Of a DNA stretch of 64,000 nucleotides, positions 16,951-25,912 are shown in pieces (within the stretch, counting starts at the first letter, position 1; each line of letters opens with the position of its first letter). Made by a program: the position numbers and the translations under genes. Source of the stretch: Labilibacter sediminis (GTDB taxonomy: Bacteria > Bacteroidota > Bacteroidia > Bacteroidales > Marinilabiliaceae); contig NZ_VCHY01000012.1 in NCBI RefSeq assembly GCF_005877885.1, positions 86,791 through 150,790 on the forward strand. Direction: 5' to 3'. The notes under the pieces are model-generated. The model was not told where the DNA came from. It saw only the letters and a list, made by a program, of their open reading frames with translations, and did not search any database.

Positions 16951-18180
16951 TCACTTTTCAAAAATTGCTGCTACAATTGATTCTGTAGCTCCACGCATTT
17001 TATCAACATAGTCAATAGCTTTTTTCGATGCAGATCTCAACAAGTCGTCATTCAACAATAAATCATCAGCTACCTTATTGAATTCAAACGAAGATTCTAC
17101 AACAAATCCCGCATTTAACTCCACTAAATCACAAGCTTCCTGATACTTTTTATAGTTTGGTCCAAAAATAACCGGCAAACCAAAGGTAGAGGCTTCTATG
17201 GTATTGTGAATTCCACTACCAAAACCTCCTCCAATATAAGCCACATGCCCATATCGATACATAGATGACAGCATTCCCATGGTATCCACAATCAACACTC
17301 TTAAAGATTTTAAATCAACGCCCTCTAATTGCGTATACCTGGCACTAGTCACCCCAACCAGCTTCTCTTCTATTTGTTTTATATGCTCTTCATGAATCTC
17401 GTGTGGTGCCAACAACAATTTTACTTCGGCATTATGCAGTAAGTATTGTACAAGGATATCTTCACCTGTCGGCCATGTACTTCCTCCAACCAAAACTTTT
17501 GAATTAGCTGCAAATTCTGCTAAAGCCGGATACTCCTTAGCTTTTTGAGATATTTCATATACTCTATCGAAACGCGTATCTCCTGAAACCTGATAATTAT
17601 GCACATTAATTTCAGATAATAACTGAGCCGACTTATCATCCTGCACATACAACATAGTAAAGAAGGTTAACATTTTTCTGTACCAACCTCCATACCACTT
17701 AAAAAAAGCATGCTGCTTACGAAATATTGCCGAAACAATATATGTTTTAATATTTTGGTGATGAAGATGCTTTAGAAAGTGATACCAAAACTCATACTTA
17801 ACAAATATCGCTACCTCAGGATTAATAGCACTAACAAAACGCCTAACTGTAGCAGGTCGATCTGCAGGTAAATAAAACACATAATCAGCAAGCGCATAAT
17901 CTTTTTGAACTTCATAACCCGAAGGAGAAAAGAATGTAAGCACAACCTTGGTATTTGCATTTTTGCTTTTTATGGCTTCAATGATTGGTCTTCCCTGCTC
18001 AAATTCGCCAAGAGAAGCACAATGCACCCATATGGTCTTCTCCGTTAAATGGAGGTTCTTAATTCGCTTTTGGGTATCTTTCCTTCCCTTATAAAGTTTT
18101 TGTGCCTTATCATTAAATGGAGATAACAATGCAATAATAAATCCGTAAAGAGAAATCCCGATATTATATATTAACAACAT
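16951..18180 (-). CDS. waaA: 3-deoxy-D-manno-octulosonic acid (Kdo) transferase
   Basis: Inner-membrane GT-B enzyme that adds Kdo from CMP-Kdo to lipid IVA, so the cell makes lipopolysaccharide. It has an N-terminal membrane anchor (about residues 1-22), then HCASLGEFEQGRP (family hallmark with the catalytic Glu), and a C-terminal domain with GGGFGSGIHNTIEAS. At about 409 residues it is normal length. The longest ORF begins at a TTG at 18201, but that TTG lies inside a TATATTTG promoter box, so the ATG at 18180 is the start. Confidence 0.95.
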   Translation of the reverse strand: MLLIYNIGISLYGFIIALLSPFNDKAQKLYKGRKDTQKRIKNLHLTEKTIWVHCASLGEFEQGRPIIEAIKSKNANTKVVLTFFSPSGYEVQKDYALADYVFYLPADRPATVRRFVSAINPEVAIFVKYEFWYHFLKHLHHQNIKTYIVSAIFRKQHAFFKWYGGWYRKMLTFFTMLYVQDDKSAQLLSEINVHNYQVSGDTRFDRVYEISQKAKEYPALAEFAANSKVLVGGSTWPTGEDILVQYLLHNAEVKLLLAPHEIHEEHIKQIEEKLVGVTSARYTQLEGVDLKSLRVLIVDTMGMLSSMYRYGHVAYIGGGFGSGIHNTIEASTFGLPVIFGPNYKKYQEACDLVELNAGFVVESSFEFNKVADDLLLNDDLLRSASKKAIDYVDKMRGATESIVAAIFEK

Positions 18181-18198
18181 GATAAAATCTTTTTTTTG

Positions 18199-18206
18199 CA
18201 AATATA
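18199..18206 (-). promoter_or_regulatory. -7 promoter box for waaA
   Basis: TATATTTG followed by GCAAAAAAAA on the minus strand, 18 bp before the waaA ATG. The same arrangement precedes gltX. Confidence 0.7.
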
Positions 18207-18258
18207 ATGATGCTTAATCTATTTACACGCTTACGAAAAGAGAACCTTGGTTTGGCGC

Positions 18259-18288
18259 AAAAAAAAGCCTGCAGAAATCCTGCAGGCC
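18259..18288 (-). terminator. Terminator of pgk
   Basis: On the minus strand, GCCTGCAG pairs with CTGCAGGC around a 5-nt loop and is followed by eight T residues. A strong intrinsic terminator about 25 bp after the pgk stop. Confidence 0.93.
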
Positions 18289-18313
18289 TATATTATTGCT
18301 TAATGTTTTCTGA

Positions 18314-19489
18314 TTACTCAGACACAGCTTTTACTCCAGGTAATACTTTACCCTCAAGATACTCAAGAGAAGCACCACCACCTGTAGAAATATGACTCAT
18401 TTTATCAGCTAATCCGCTTTTGTTAACAGCAGCAACTGAGTCTCCACCACCAATGATAGAAATTGAATCCGAAGCAGCAACAGCTTCACAAACACCGAAA
18501 GTACCTTTTGAAAAGTTAGGCATTTCGAAACATCCCATAGGACCGTTCCAAACTACAGTTTTAGCTTTAGCAATCTCAGCAGAGTACGCTTTAACAGTTT
18601 CAGGACCAACATCAAGAGCCATTCTTCCTTCAGGAATCTCAACTCCTACTAACTGAATATCTGCATCATCAGCAAATTTATCAGCTGCTAAGTTATCAAC
18701 CGGCAACATAAAGTTAACTCCTTTAGTTTCAGCATCAGCTAAAATTTGCTTTGCAGTATCAATTAAATCATCCTCTACTAATGAACCACCAATATTGTGA
18801 CCTTGTGCTTTAAGGAAAGTATAAGCCATACCACCACCAATTAGGATAGTATCTACTTTTTCGATTAATGATTTTAATACTTCTAATTTACCAGAAACTT
18901 TTGCTCCACCTACGATAGCCACAAATGGTTTAACCGGTTTTGCAACAGCACCTCCTAAAAACTTAATTTCTTTGTCTAAAAGGAAACCAGCCATTTTATC
19001 CTCAAAGTATTGAGCGATAATAGTAGTAGAAGCATGTGCACGGTGAGCTGTACCAAAAGCGTCATTTACATATACGTCAGCTAATTCAGAAAGTTGCTTA
19101 GAGAAAGCCTCATCACCTTTAGTTTCTTCGTTGTGGAAACGTAGGTTTTCTAACAACATTACCTCTCCCATTTTAAGATCGGCAGCCATTGCTTTTACAT
19201 CATCACCTATACAATCCGGAGCCATTTTAACATCTATGCCTAACTTAGCAGATAAATGAGCTACAACGTGCTTTAAAGAGAATTTCTCTTGTGCTTCGCC
19301 TTTTGGACGACCTAGGTGAGACATAAGAATTACAGCACCACCATCAGCCAACACTTTTTTAATGGTTGGAAGAGCAGCTACAATACGAGTATCGTCTGTA
19401 ATTTCGAATTGATCGTTTAATGGCACATTAAAATCCACACGGATAATTGCCTTTTTTCCTGAGAAATTGTAAGTATCAATTGCAGGCAT
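18314..19489 (-). CDS. pgk: Phosphoglycerate kinase
   Basis: Glycolytic enzyme converting 1,3-bisphosphoglycerate and ADP to 3-phosphoglycerate and ATP. The 391-residue protein has the N-terminal signature KKAIIRVDFNVPLN, substrate-binding MSHLGRPKG, the hinge KPFVAIVGGAKVSGKL, and the C-terminal nucleotide loop SIIGGGDSVAAV followed by HISTGGGASLEYLEG. All expected blocks are present. Single-gene unit with its own promoter region and a strong terminator. Confidence 0.98.
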   Translation of the reverse strand: MPAIDTYNFSGKKAIIRVDFNVPLNDQFEITDDTRIVAALPTIKKVLADGGAVILMSHLGRPKGEAQEKFSLKHVVAHLSAKLGIDVKMAPDCIGDDVKAMAADLKMGEVMLLENLRFHNEETKGDEAFSKQLSELADVYVNDAFGTAHRAHASTTIIAQYFEDKMAGFLLDKEIKFLGGAVAKPVKPFVAIVGGAKVSGKLEVLKSLIEKVDTILIGGGMAYTFLKAQGHNIGGSLVEDDLIDTAKQILADAETKGVNFMLPVDNLAADKFADDADIQLVGVEIPEGRMALDVGPETVKAYSAEIAKAKTVVWNGPMGCFEMPNFSKGTFGVCEAVAASDSISIIGGGDSVAAVNKSGLADKMSHISTGGGASLEYLEGKVLPGVKAVSE

Positions 19490-19613
19490 GATAATAAAAT
19501 TATATAGTTTTAAAAAAATATTTTTTTTTAGTTTGCTCTTAAATAACTACCCCTTCCTTAATAGAAATGGTTATAATTTCAGAGAAAACCACCCTCTTTT
19601 TACAAAGAGAGCA

Positions 19614-19621
19614 CAAAGATA
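19614..19621 (-). promoter_or_regulatory. Candidate -7 box for pgk
   Basis: TATCTTTG, an exact TAnnTTTG match, about 125 bp upstream of the pgk ATG. It would give a leader of roughly 115 nt carrying a small CTCTTT/AAAGAG hairpin right after the box. Confidence 0.45.
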
Positions 19622-19748
19622 AGAAATTTATTATGTAATAGGTAGTATCAAAAGCTTGTTATGAAACAGTTTAAATGATTTGTGCAATCTCGATTCAAAA
19701 GAATGACAATTCCTAAAACCGAATAACTTTTACACGCAGGGCCTTACC

Positions 19749-20651
19749 TTATAACTTTGATTCTTTAATCATAACAACCAATTCTTCTTCCGGGATTTTA
19801 TTTCCTGAAACCACAAACCAATTGTTTAATAAATTTGGTCTGTTATAATCAAATCTTTTTAGTGTTTTCCAATTTATAAAAAGTGCTCCGGCTGATTCCG
19901 CCACAGCTTGTCCGGCAGCTGTATCCCATTCCATAGTTGGACCAAGACGAGGATAAATATCGGCCGTACCTTCTGCCACTTTACATATTTTCAGAGAACT
20001 TCCAACAGAAACGAAATCAGCTTTACCAAACTTCTCTTTTAAGATTTCCGCAAAATCCTCAGTTTCTTTCGACAAATGGCTAACACTGGCAACAATCTGT
20101 AATTTTTCATTTCGCTGATTAGAAGGAAGCTTAACAGCACCTTTTATCTGCTCAGAGAGAGAAAAATTTTCTTCCCAATCTGAATTTAACATTAGCTTAT
20201 AAGCTCCATCTTTAGCATCGCCATAGTATAAAACTCCTGTGGCAGGAACAAAAACTACTCCCAATACCGGATAGTTATTTTCAATAAGTGCAATATTTAC
20301 GGTAAACTCACCTGTTTTTTTCACAAACTCCTTAGTTCCGTCCAATGGATCTACAATCCAAAGTTGGCTCCAATCCTTACGTTCTTCATAATCGTTATGC
20401 TCTCCCTCTTCACTTAAAATTGGAATATCCGTTTTTACCAGATCTTGTTCTATAACCTCGTGAGCTGCTCTGTCTGCAAGCGTTAACGGTGAGTTATCAG
20501 ATTTCATCTCCACACCAAAATCTCCCGAACGATATATTTCCATGATGGCTTTACCGCCTTTAACGGCAGCCTCTATTGCAATTTCTAATAATTGATTCAT
20601 GCGTTTAAAATTTTCATTTGTTGCATGGAACTCCCAAGGAATTTTAATCAT
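19749..20651 (-). CDS. cysQ: 3'(2'),5'-bisphosphate nucleotidase (CysQ)
   Basis: Inositol-monophosphatase-fold enzyme that hydrolyses 3'-phosphoadenosine 5'-phosphate from sulfate activation and 4'-phosphopantetheine transfer. Metal-binding motifs are visible: SEEGEH, WIVDPLDGTKEF and the later MEWDTAAGQAV. Total length from the outermost ATG is 300 residues. Homologues usually begin with a sequence like MNQLLEIAIEAAVKGGKAI, so the internal ATG at 20600 (283 residues) is at least as likely; the first 17 residues do not look conserved. No sulfate-assimilation neighbours are present. Confidence 0.92.
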   Translation of the reverse strand: MIKIPWEFHATNENFKRMNQLLEIAIEAAVKGGKAIMEIYRSGDFGVEMKSDNSPLTLADRAAHEVIEQDLVKTDIPILSEEGEHNDYEERKDWSQLWIVDPLDGTKEFVKKTGEFTVNIALIENNYPVLGVVFVPATGVLYYGDAKDGAYKLMLNSDWEENFSLSEQIKGAVKLPSNQRNEKLQIVASVSHLSKETEDFAEILKEKFGKADFVSVGSSLKICKVAEGTADIYPRLGPTMEWDTAAGQAVAESAGALFINWKTLKRFDYNRPNLLNNWFVVSGNKIPEEELVVMIKESKL

Positions 20652-20967
20652 TACCCTGTGTGTAATTTTTAAGATTAAAATTTACATGTTCGTTTCATAT
20701 GTTTATTTTTTATTCAATATGCCATATGGAACTCGCCAAAAAAGTGATCATCCTCATGTGTAAGAACTTATTCTCATGGCTCGTTTCATCTTATTAAATA
20801 AATTTCAGCACCAAGTTTCGAGTATCAGGTTTAAAGAACACAGAGTCACAAAGACGCTGAGCTTTTAATCGTCTCCCTTTATTTAGCCTTAATCCAGATT
20901 ACTTCCTGCTTATATTTTTCTTCTATCCTTTATATAATTCTTGTAAACAATTCGAATGCTCGCTTCA
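20652..20967. other. 316-bp intergenic region with a degenerate CACAAAG-type repeat
   Basis: Between cysQ and the amidohydrolase-like gene. No gene is evident. Positions about 20838-20865 contain AACACAGAGTCACAAAGACG, a decayed relative of the CACAAAG repeats near 25.6 and 63.7 kb. The rest has no recognisable feature. Confidence 0.4.
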
Positions 20968-21534
20968 TTAAATGATGATCTTTAGTTTACTCTTGCCGTC
21001 TATTGCAAAAGTATTATAATCAACATTTGAAATAGCTAACAGGCCAGGTTTTGCTCCTACCTGTAACACACCATAACTATTTCCTAAACCTAATAGTTTT
21101 GCATTCTCAACGGTCATCCTCATTAAATGAGCTATTGAATCCGTAGCTGACTGTATCTGAGCGAATGCGGATAAGTCAACTACCTCATTGCTTTGATCAA
21201 CCGGGTACTCAACTATATTAATTCCTTTAAAATTAAGTTGCTTTGCTTTTTTCACTATCTCATTTGGAGCCCCTAATAATCTTGTCCCGTCAATCAGTTG
21301 ACGATTTAAATATCTCTTTAAATCATCATCTTCCATACCAGAAAGAGTGTCTGGAATAAAATCTACAAAACCGGGAATAAGAAAACCATTGACCAGCTCA
21401 AGACTAGCTTCTTCTTTAAAGACATCTCGTTCTCTAATTTCCTCAATAACATTTTGATCATTAAAAACCAATACAGGAAATTTCCCGATCGTTCCATCCG
21501 GACGTAACCAATAATGCGAGGCTATTTTTCTCAC
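20968..21534 (-). CDS. Amidohydrolase-like protein lacking metal ligands
   Basis: A 188-residue protein with the outer parts of an amidohydrolase: a start with NGFLIPGFVDFIPDT where active enzymes have PGFIDxHxH, and an end with ENAKLLGLGNSYGVLQVGAKPGLLAIS, the C-terminal composite-domain signature. The central barrel is mostly missing (family length about 380-430) and the HxH metal motif is replaced. It is one uninterrupted frame, so it looks like a stable reduced form and not a fresh frameshift. Start is GTG, overlapping the upstream lipoprotein stop as GTGA, which implies translational coupling. A catalytic role is unlikely. Confidence 0.7.
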   Translation of the reverse strand: MRKIASHYWLRPDGTIGKFPVLVFNDQNVIEEIRERDVFKEEASLELVNGFLIPGFVDFIPDTLSGMEDDDLKRYLNRQLIDGTRLLGAPNEIVKKAKQLNFKGINIVEYPVDQSNEVVDLSAFAQIQSATDSIAHLMRMTVENAKLLGLGNSYGVLQVGAKPGLLAISNVDYNTFAIDGKSKLKIII

Positions 21535-22325
21535 TCCACGGAAATTGAATCTAACTTTGGAATGTACTCAAATTCAATATTTTTAATTCGAGCTCTAATC
21601 TGGTAGGTCGTATCATGATTCACCAAAAAGCCTTCCAATTTGATGATCTGCTCCTTCTCGTGAATGCCAATGGTTAATTCTGCCTTAGAATTAGTATAGG
21701 TTGCTGGTAACTTATAAGTTAAAGTATCCCTGGTACTATCCTTATATAAAGCAAATACTTCTAAAACCGGATCCTTGACAATACTTCCCTTTAAAAACTG
21801 ATAGAATGCACTTACCCTATAACCTTCAGCCTCTATGGTATCTACATCAATAGCAAAAGGTATACGTCTGTCAAAAGTATCTCTATTACTAATTGAATAG
21901 GCTTTTTGCATTGGCCAAACATTTCTGGCTTCTTTCTCTTTACGTTGTTTCTCCTCTTCCTCTTTAATGACCTTAACTTCTCTTTGCCACTTTGCCTCTT
22001 GTTCACTCAATAAGCCAATCGCATCATCATAAACACCCTGGTAAAGGTCAGGGTGCGCTAAATACCATGAGACTATAGTGTCAAATTTTTCCTGAGTAAG
22101 TTCATATTTTGCCAACACATCATGATAATAGCTATTTGCAGTACTATCTACCCCTCTGTGTTTTATTCTGATTTGATTAATGGTCGCCTCTGTAAAATGA
22201 ATATCTGCTAAAATCTGTGCAAATTCCTTTTCTTTAGGAAACTCCTTTGGAATTCTTTTTTTGTAATTACAACTTGTAATCAACAAAGCAATAAGTATAC
22301 TTATTATTGAAATTCTTTTAACCAT
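21531..22325 (-). CDS. DUF4296 lipoprotein
   Basis: A 264-residue putative lipoprotein: N-terminal hydrophobic segment and lipobox LITSC with Cys19. The DUF4296 domain follows (about residues 28-115, with FAQILADIHFTEATINQ and YHDVLAKYELTQEKFDTIVSWY). A charged coiled-coil-like linker rich in Glu and Lys (about 115-135) leads to a C-terminal beta-rich region with no assignable family. DUF4296 occurs in Bacteroidota; function unknown. It overlaps the start of the amidohydrolase-like gene by 4 bp. Confidence 0.85.
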   Translation of the reverse strand: MVKRISIISILIALLITSCNYKKRIPKEFPKEKEFAQILADIHFTEATINQIRIKHRGVDSTANSYYHDVLAKYELTQEKFDTIVSWYLAHPDLYQGVYDDAIGLLSEQEAKWQREVKVIKEEEEKQRKEKEARNVWPMQKAYSISNRDTFDRRIPFAIDVDTIEAEGYRVSAFYQFLKGSIVKDPVLEVFALYKDSTRDTLTYKLPATYTNSKAELTIGIHEKEQIIKLEGFLVNHDTTYQIRARIKNIEFEYIPKLDSISVE

Positions 22326-22365
22326 TAATACCAGGTTTGTTTTATATTAACTAATACAATGTCCT

Positions 22366-23760
22366 TTAATGTCCATCAGCGACAATCATAGTACGAATGG
22401 TTTTTAGGAATATGACAAAGTCAAGTTTTAGTGACCAGTTATCTATATAATCCATATCCATTTTCATCCATTCTTCAAACGGGATATCATTTCTACCAGA
22501 CACCTGCCAGGTGCATGTTATCCCAGGTTTCATGGATAATCTGCGAAGTTGCCACCTTTCATATTCTTTCACCTCCTGAGGAACAGGGGGACGCGGTCCA
22601 ACTACGGACATATCTCCCATTAACACATTAAAAAACTGTGGTAACTCGTCGAGACTTGTTTTACGTAGAAAACGTCCGACTTTAGTAATTCTCGGATCGT
22701 TTTTCATCTTAAAAACCGGACCATCCATCTCATTATCCTCCATCAACTTAGCCTTTAGCTCCTCAGCATTGGTGACCATGGTTCGGAATTTATATGCATA
22801 AAATTTACGTCCTCTTAAGCCCACTCGCTTCTGTTTAAAAAATACAGGACCTTTTGATCCAAACTTAATGAGTAAGGATATCAGTACAAAAACGGGAGAC
22901 GCCAGTATAATCACAACAAAAGAAAATATAAAATCAAAAATAGCTTTCACACGTGTAGCCAAATAGTCAGTTGGCGTATTGGCTATTGTTAAAAGCGGCA
23001 TCGTATTGTAATGATGGATATGTGCCTTGCTTTTTAGCATATTAAAAAATGGTGAATACATCCTAAATATAACCCCAACCTCAGAACAAGCATGGGTTAA
23101 CTCCTCCACTTCTTTAATATCCATGGTCTGTTTGATAAAAATTACCTCATCAACCGTTTTGTCTTCTATTAATTTTGAAATATTTGTAGACGGATCCAAC
23201 ACAGGAATAACTGAACCATAAACTTTCCCTAAATCACCATTACCTATGATAGAAACAATTTTATACCCCCACTCCTTATACTTAACAACCTGCTCTATAA
23301 ACGAAGTCGCAGTGTAGTCTCCAATAATTATAATTGAACGCGTGTTTCTTCCGTGCTTTCTTGCTCTTTTGAATGATGCATACACTGATATTTTAAAGGT
23401 AAACATCAATCCCAGATTAATAAAACCAAAATACACCAAAGGATCAAAACCTATGTAATACAAATCAAAAACAAGAACTGACAATCCTAAAACAGAAGCC
23501 CCAACTAATACCAGTCCAACACAATTAAACAATATAGCGGAATAGGGTCTGGACCTGTGAAGCTGGGTCAACCTAAAATATTTACCCAAAGTAAACCACA
23601 CCAGGGCTATAATTAAATGTAAGATGATGGAATCTTTGTATCTCAGAAAGGAAAAATGTCCGAAATACAGAAATAGTGAAATATTAAAGGATAACCAGGC
23701 TATAGCTACCTCTATAAATGCGAGGAAGTTATTGACTACAGTTTCTTTTTCTTTAAGCAT
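22366..23760 (-). CDS. Undecaprenyl-phosphate sugar phosphotransferase (WbaP/WcaJ type)
   Basis: Transfers a sugar-1-phosphate from a nucleotide sugar to undecaprenyl phosphate, the first step of repeat-unit assembly. At 464 residues it is the large polytopic form: four N-terminal TM helices (about residues 10-130), a Rossmann-like CoA-binding-type domain (about 140-255), a TM/re-entrant helix (about 270-295), and the catalytic domain with KQKRVGLRGRKFYAYKFRTM, DELPQFFNVLMGDMSVVGPRP and SMKPGITCTWQVSGRN. It is followed on the minus strand by the DUF4296 unit and preceded by wzi. The sugar cannot be predicted. Confidence 0.95.
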   Translation of the reverse strand: MLKEKETVVNNFLAFIEVAIAWLSFNISLFLYFGHFSFLRYKDSIILHLIIALVWFTLGKYFRLTQLHRSRPYSAILFNCVGLVLVGASVLGLSVLVFDLYYIGFDPLVYFGFINLGLMFTFKISVYASFKRARKHGRNTRSIIIIGDYTATSFIEQVVKYKEWGYKIVSIIGNGDLGKVYGSVIPVLDPSTNISKLIEDKTVDEVIFIKQTMDIKEVEELTHACSEVGVIFRMYSPFFNMLKSKAHIHHYNTMPLLTIANTPTDYLATRVKAIFDFIFSFVVIILASPVFVLISLLIKFGSKGPVFFKQKRVGLRGRKFYAYKFRTMVTNAEELKAKLMEDNEMDGPVFKMKNDPRITKVGRFLRKTSLDELPQFFNVLMGDMSVVGPRPPVPQEVKEYERWQLRRLSMKPGITCTWQVSGRNDIPFEEWMKMDMDYIDNWSLKLDFVIFLKTIRTMIVADGH

Positions 23761-23792
23761 GTGGTTGATCGTATTTTAGTGTTAGAGTGCAG

Positions 23793-23800
23793 CAAAGATA
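23793..23800 (-). promoter_or_regulatory. -7 promoter box for the sugar phosphotransferase gene
   Basis: TATCTTTG on the minus strand, about 33 bp upstream of the ATG, in the 89-bp gap after wzi. An exact TAnnTTTG match without a clear -33 box. Confidence 0.5.
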
Positions 23801-23849
23801 TTAAAAAATGAATTAGCTACATGATAATTATTAACATTCGAATCCAAAA

Positions 23850-25478
23850 TTAAAGTAGCACTGATGGGCAATAATTGATACCAATCATCCAGCCAAAAGA
23901 ATGATACATTTCTCCGGCATCAAATGAAACAGAACTCTGAACCTTTAAGTTTTTCCATTTTTTAGGTTGGAAATTAATTTTCAACTGGCTATACGTTTGA
24001 TTCTTTCCGTCCTGATAATAATAGTCCTCCACAGGAGTCCAACTATATCTTTTAACATACTCCTCACTGTATGAGCCAAAATTTCTGGTAAATGTAGATT
24101 TAAATCGATAAGTTAATCCTGACAAAAACTCTCCTTCTAATCCTATATGAAAGGCTCGCACCCTTGTATTCATTAAAACTACGCGGTTATTAGGATTCCA
24201 ATCCGGCGCATAGGCCTTTGCCTGATCATATGTATGATATAAAGGTAAGCCCATCGTCTGACCGTGATACGTCCAACCATTATAATAAGAGCCATTGTTG
24301 TTATAATCATCACGCCCTCCATAATGGTGCCCATGGTTTTCATTTACTCTAAGATACTCCCATACTTCTTCTTCTCCCCAACCATTGGTTTCCTCACCAA
24401 AAGTATCCATCATAAATGCATCGTAATCATCAATTTCGTACATCCAAATAATCTGCCCTTCGCGTGGGTGTCCTTCCGGATATAATGGATCAGGAATACC
24501 GGCTCCAGATTGATAATCTGTACGCACAAATTCAATGGAAATATTTTTAATCCATTTGAAATCGTTTATTGACGACAATAGCCCTAATTTGTAATCCCTG
24601 TTTCTACCATACCATAACTTTAAACCAGAAGCATCAGCAAAAGGCTTTTGCCAATACAAATGGAACTTTCCAAAATCATTTTCTGTGTATAATCCAAAAT
24701 CCCAAAATCCTTCATGACCACCTGCAGCATTTGTTTCTTCACCACCACCAAGCTTGGAAGATCCTTTAGCAAAAAAAGTGGCCCAAAAATCTATCGGTAT
24801 TTTATCTCCATTAGTCCTGGTGCCTCCAAAAATAGAACTATGTGCTAATCCCATGTAAGGCTGAACCTTTAAGTTTCCTATTCGCATATAGGCCCATTTT
24901 TCATGCAATAACGCATTGTCCGCACTGTTATGCTTTCCTGATGCTGTTCGGTTATCATTTAAAAAACCTTGAGAAATACCTCCTTTTATTTCAATCCAGT
25001 TATTAGTAAAACCAAGTGGTACATAGTCATATATCCCCATGGTTACTCTGGGTAATGGACAGGCATTACTATTCATAAAGAAGCCTCCTACAGTAAGTTC
25101 ATCATTGTAGGATAAAGGGGTATATGCTTCTTTACCTATATTAAAATTAATCAAATTAAAGGCTTTACCCGACAAGTATACTTCATGCAAAAAACTCTCT
25201 CCGATGTCAGATTTTACTACACCTGATAATCCTGCTTTTAGCTGAATGTGCTTATTGTTTAGCAATTGAGACTGAACTCCACCTACAAGTAATGCATGAG
25301 ATTCGTCCAAAGAAGAAACAACGCCCCATTGATTTGCATACTGATAGTGGGGCTGTAAATTATCGCGATTGGAAACAAAGGCCTTTGATTCAATATTAAA
25401 ATGTATCTCTTGGGCGAGTAGATTACAGCAACAAGTAGAAACAATTGTAAATATAACAATGGTAGTGAGGCGGCGCAT
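23850..25478 (-). CDS. Capsule assembly protein, Wzi family
   Basis: Outer-membrane beta-barrel of 542 residues with a signal peptide (about residues 1-22, ending LLAQ). It belongs to the Wzi-like capsule assembly family common in Bacteroidota, which anchors or organises surface polysaccharide. Many alternating aromatic strands are visible, with loops rich in Gly, Asn and Tyr (for example the HHYGGRDDYNNNGSYYNGW region). It lies upstream of the sugar phosphotransferase, at the edge of the polysaccharide locus and apart from the wza export gene. It has its own -7 box. Confidence 0.88.
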   Translation of the reverse strand: MRRLTTIVIFTIVSTCCCNLLAQEIHFNIESKAFVSNRDNLQPHYQYANQWGVVSSLDESHALLVGGVQSQLLNNKHIQLKAGLSGVVKSDIGESFLHEVYLSGKAFNLINFNIGKEAYTPLSYNDELTVGGFFMNSNACPLPRVTMGIYDYVPLGFTNNWIEIKGGISQGFLNDNRTASGKHNSADNALLHEKWAYMRIGNLKVQPYMGLAHSSIFGGTRTNGDKIPIDFWATFFAKGSSKLGGGEETNAAGGHEGFWDFGLYTENDFGKFHLYWQKPFADASGLKLWYGRNRDYKLGLLSSINDFKWIKNISIEFVRTDYQSGAGIPDPLYPEGHPREGQIIWMYEIDDYDAFMMDTFGEETNGWGEEEVWEYLRVNENHGHHYGGRDDYNNNGSYYNGWTYHGQTMGLPLYHTYDQAKAYAPDWNPNNRVVLMNTRVRAFHIGLEGEFLSGLTYRFKSTFTRNFGSYSEEYVKRYSWTPVEDYYYQDGKNQTYSQLKINFQPKKWKNLKVQSSVSFDAGEMYHSFGWMIGINYCPSVLL

Positions 25479-25545
25479 GATTTATAATTTTAGGAGAATA
25501 AACTAATTTGGTGACTTTAAAGCTGTGATATAATTTTTCTTACTG

Positions 25546-25553
25546 CAAAAATA
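25546..25553 (-). promoter_or_regulatory. -7 promoter box for wzi-like gene
   Basis: TATTTTTG on the minus strand, followed by GCAG, about 68 bp from the wzi ATG. An exact TAnnTTTG match. Confidence 0.5.
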
Positions 25554-25594
25554 GTTTCTATAGTTAAAACTTAAGCTTTATTCTGAAATAATAT

Positions 25595-25845
25595 AACCGC
25601 AAAGATCGCTAAGTATATCACAAAGAACACCAAGTAAACTATTTCTTGGAGCACCTTTAAGATGTACTTCGGTTTCCTTGGTGGTTAATTGAACTACTAC
25701 CCTAAAAAAACAAACAATTGAAACACATCGATTACTTAAAATTAACCGCAAAGAACTCAAAGTGCTTCACAAAGGCACACAAAGTAAACCATTCCTTGGA
25801 GCACCTTTGTGATATACTTCGTTTTCCTTGGTGGGTTAATTGAAC
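25595..25845. repeat. Two direct copies of a CACAAAG-rich palindromic repeat
   Basis: Copy one spans about 25595-25694 and copy two about 25744-25845, roughly 100 bp each and about 80 percent alike by eye. Both run from AACCGCAAAG through CACAAAG-like units and TTGGAGCACCTTT to ACTTCG, TTTCCTTGGTGG and TTAATTGAAC. Their ends are inverted relative to each other (AACCGCAAAG versus CTTGGTGGTT), so each copy can fold back. Relatives occur at 63.7-63.9 kb. No ORF is carried. Confidence 0.8.
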
Positions 25846-25849
25846 AAAC

Positions 25850-25876
25850 AAAGGCCTACCTCATGGTAAGCCTTTA
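25850..25876 (-). terminator. Terminator of manC
   Basis: On the minus strand AAAGGC-T-TACC pairs with GGTA-G-GCCTTT around a 4-nt loop, followed by a T-rich stretch. It ends the gmd-fcl-manC unit. Confidence 0.8.
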
Positions 25877-25912
25877 TAACCTTAATGTATTTTTAAGAAT
25901 CACTCTGTAAAT

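Noticed and set aside
25595..25845. CRISPR array
   Set aside because: Repeats are about 100 bp and imperfect, there are only two, and no cas genes are near.
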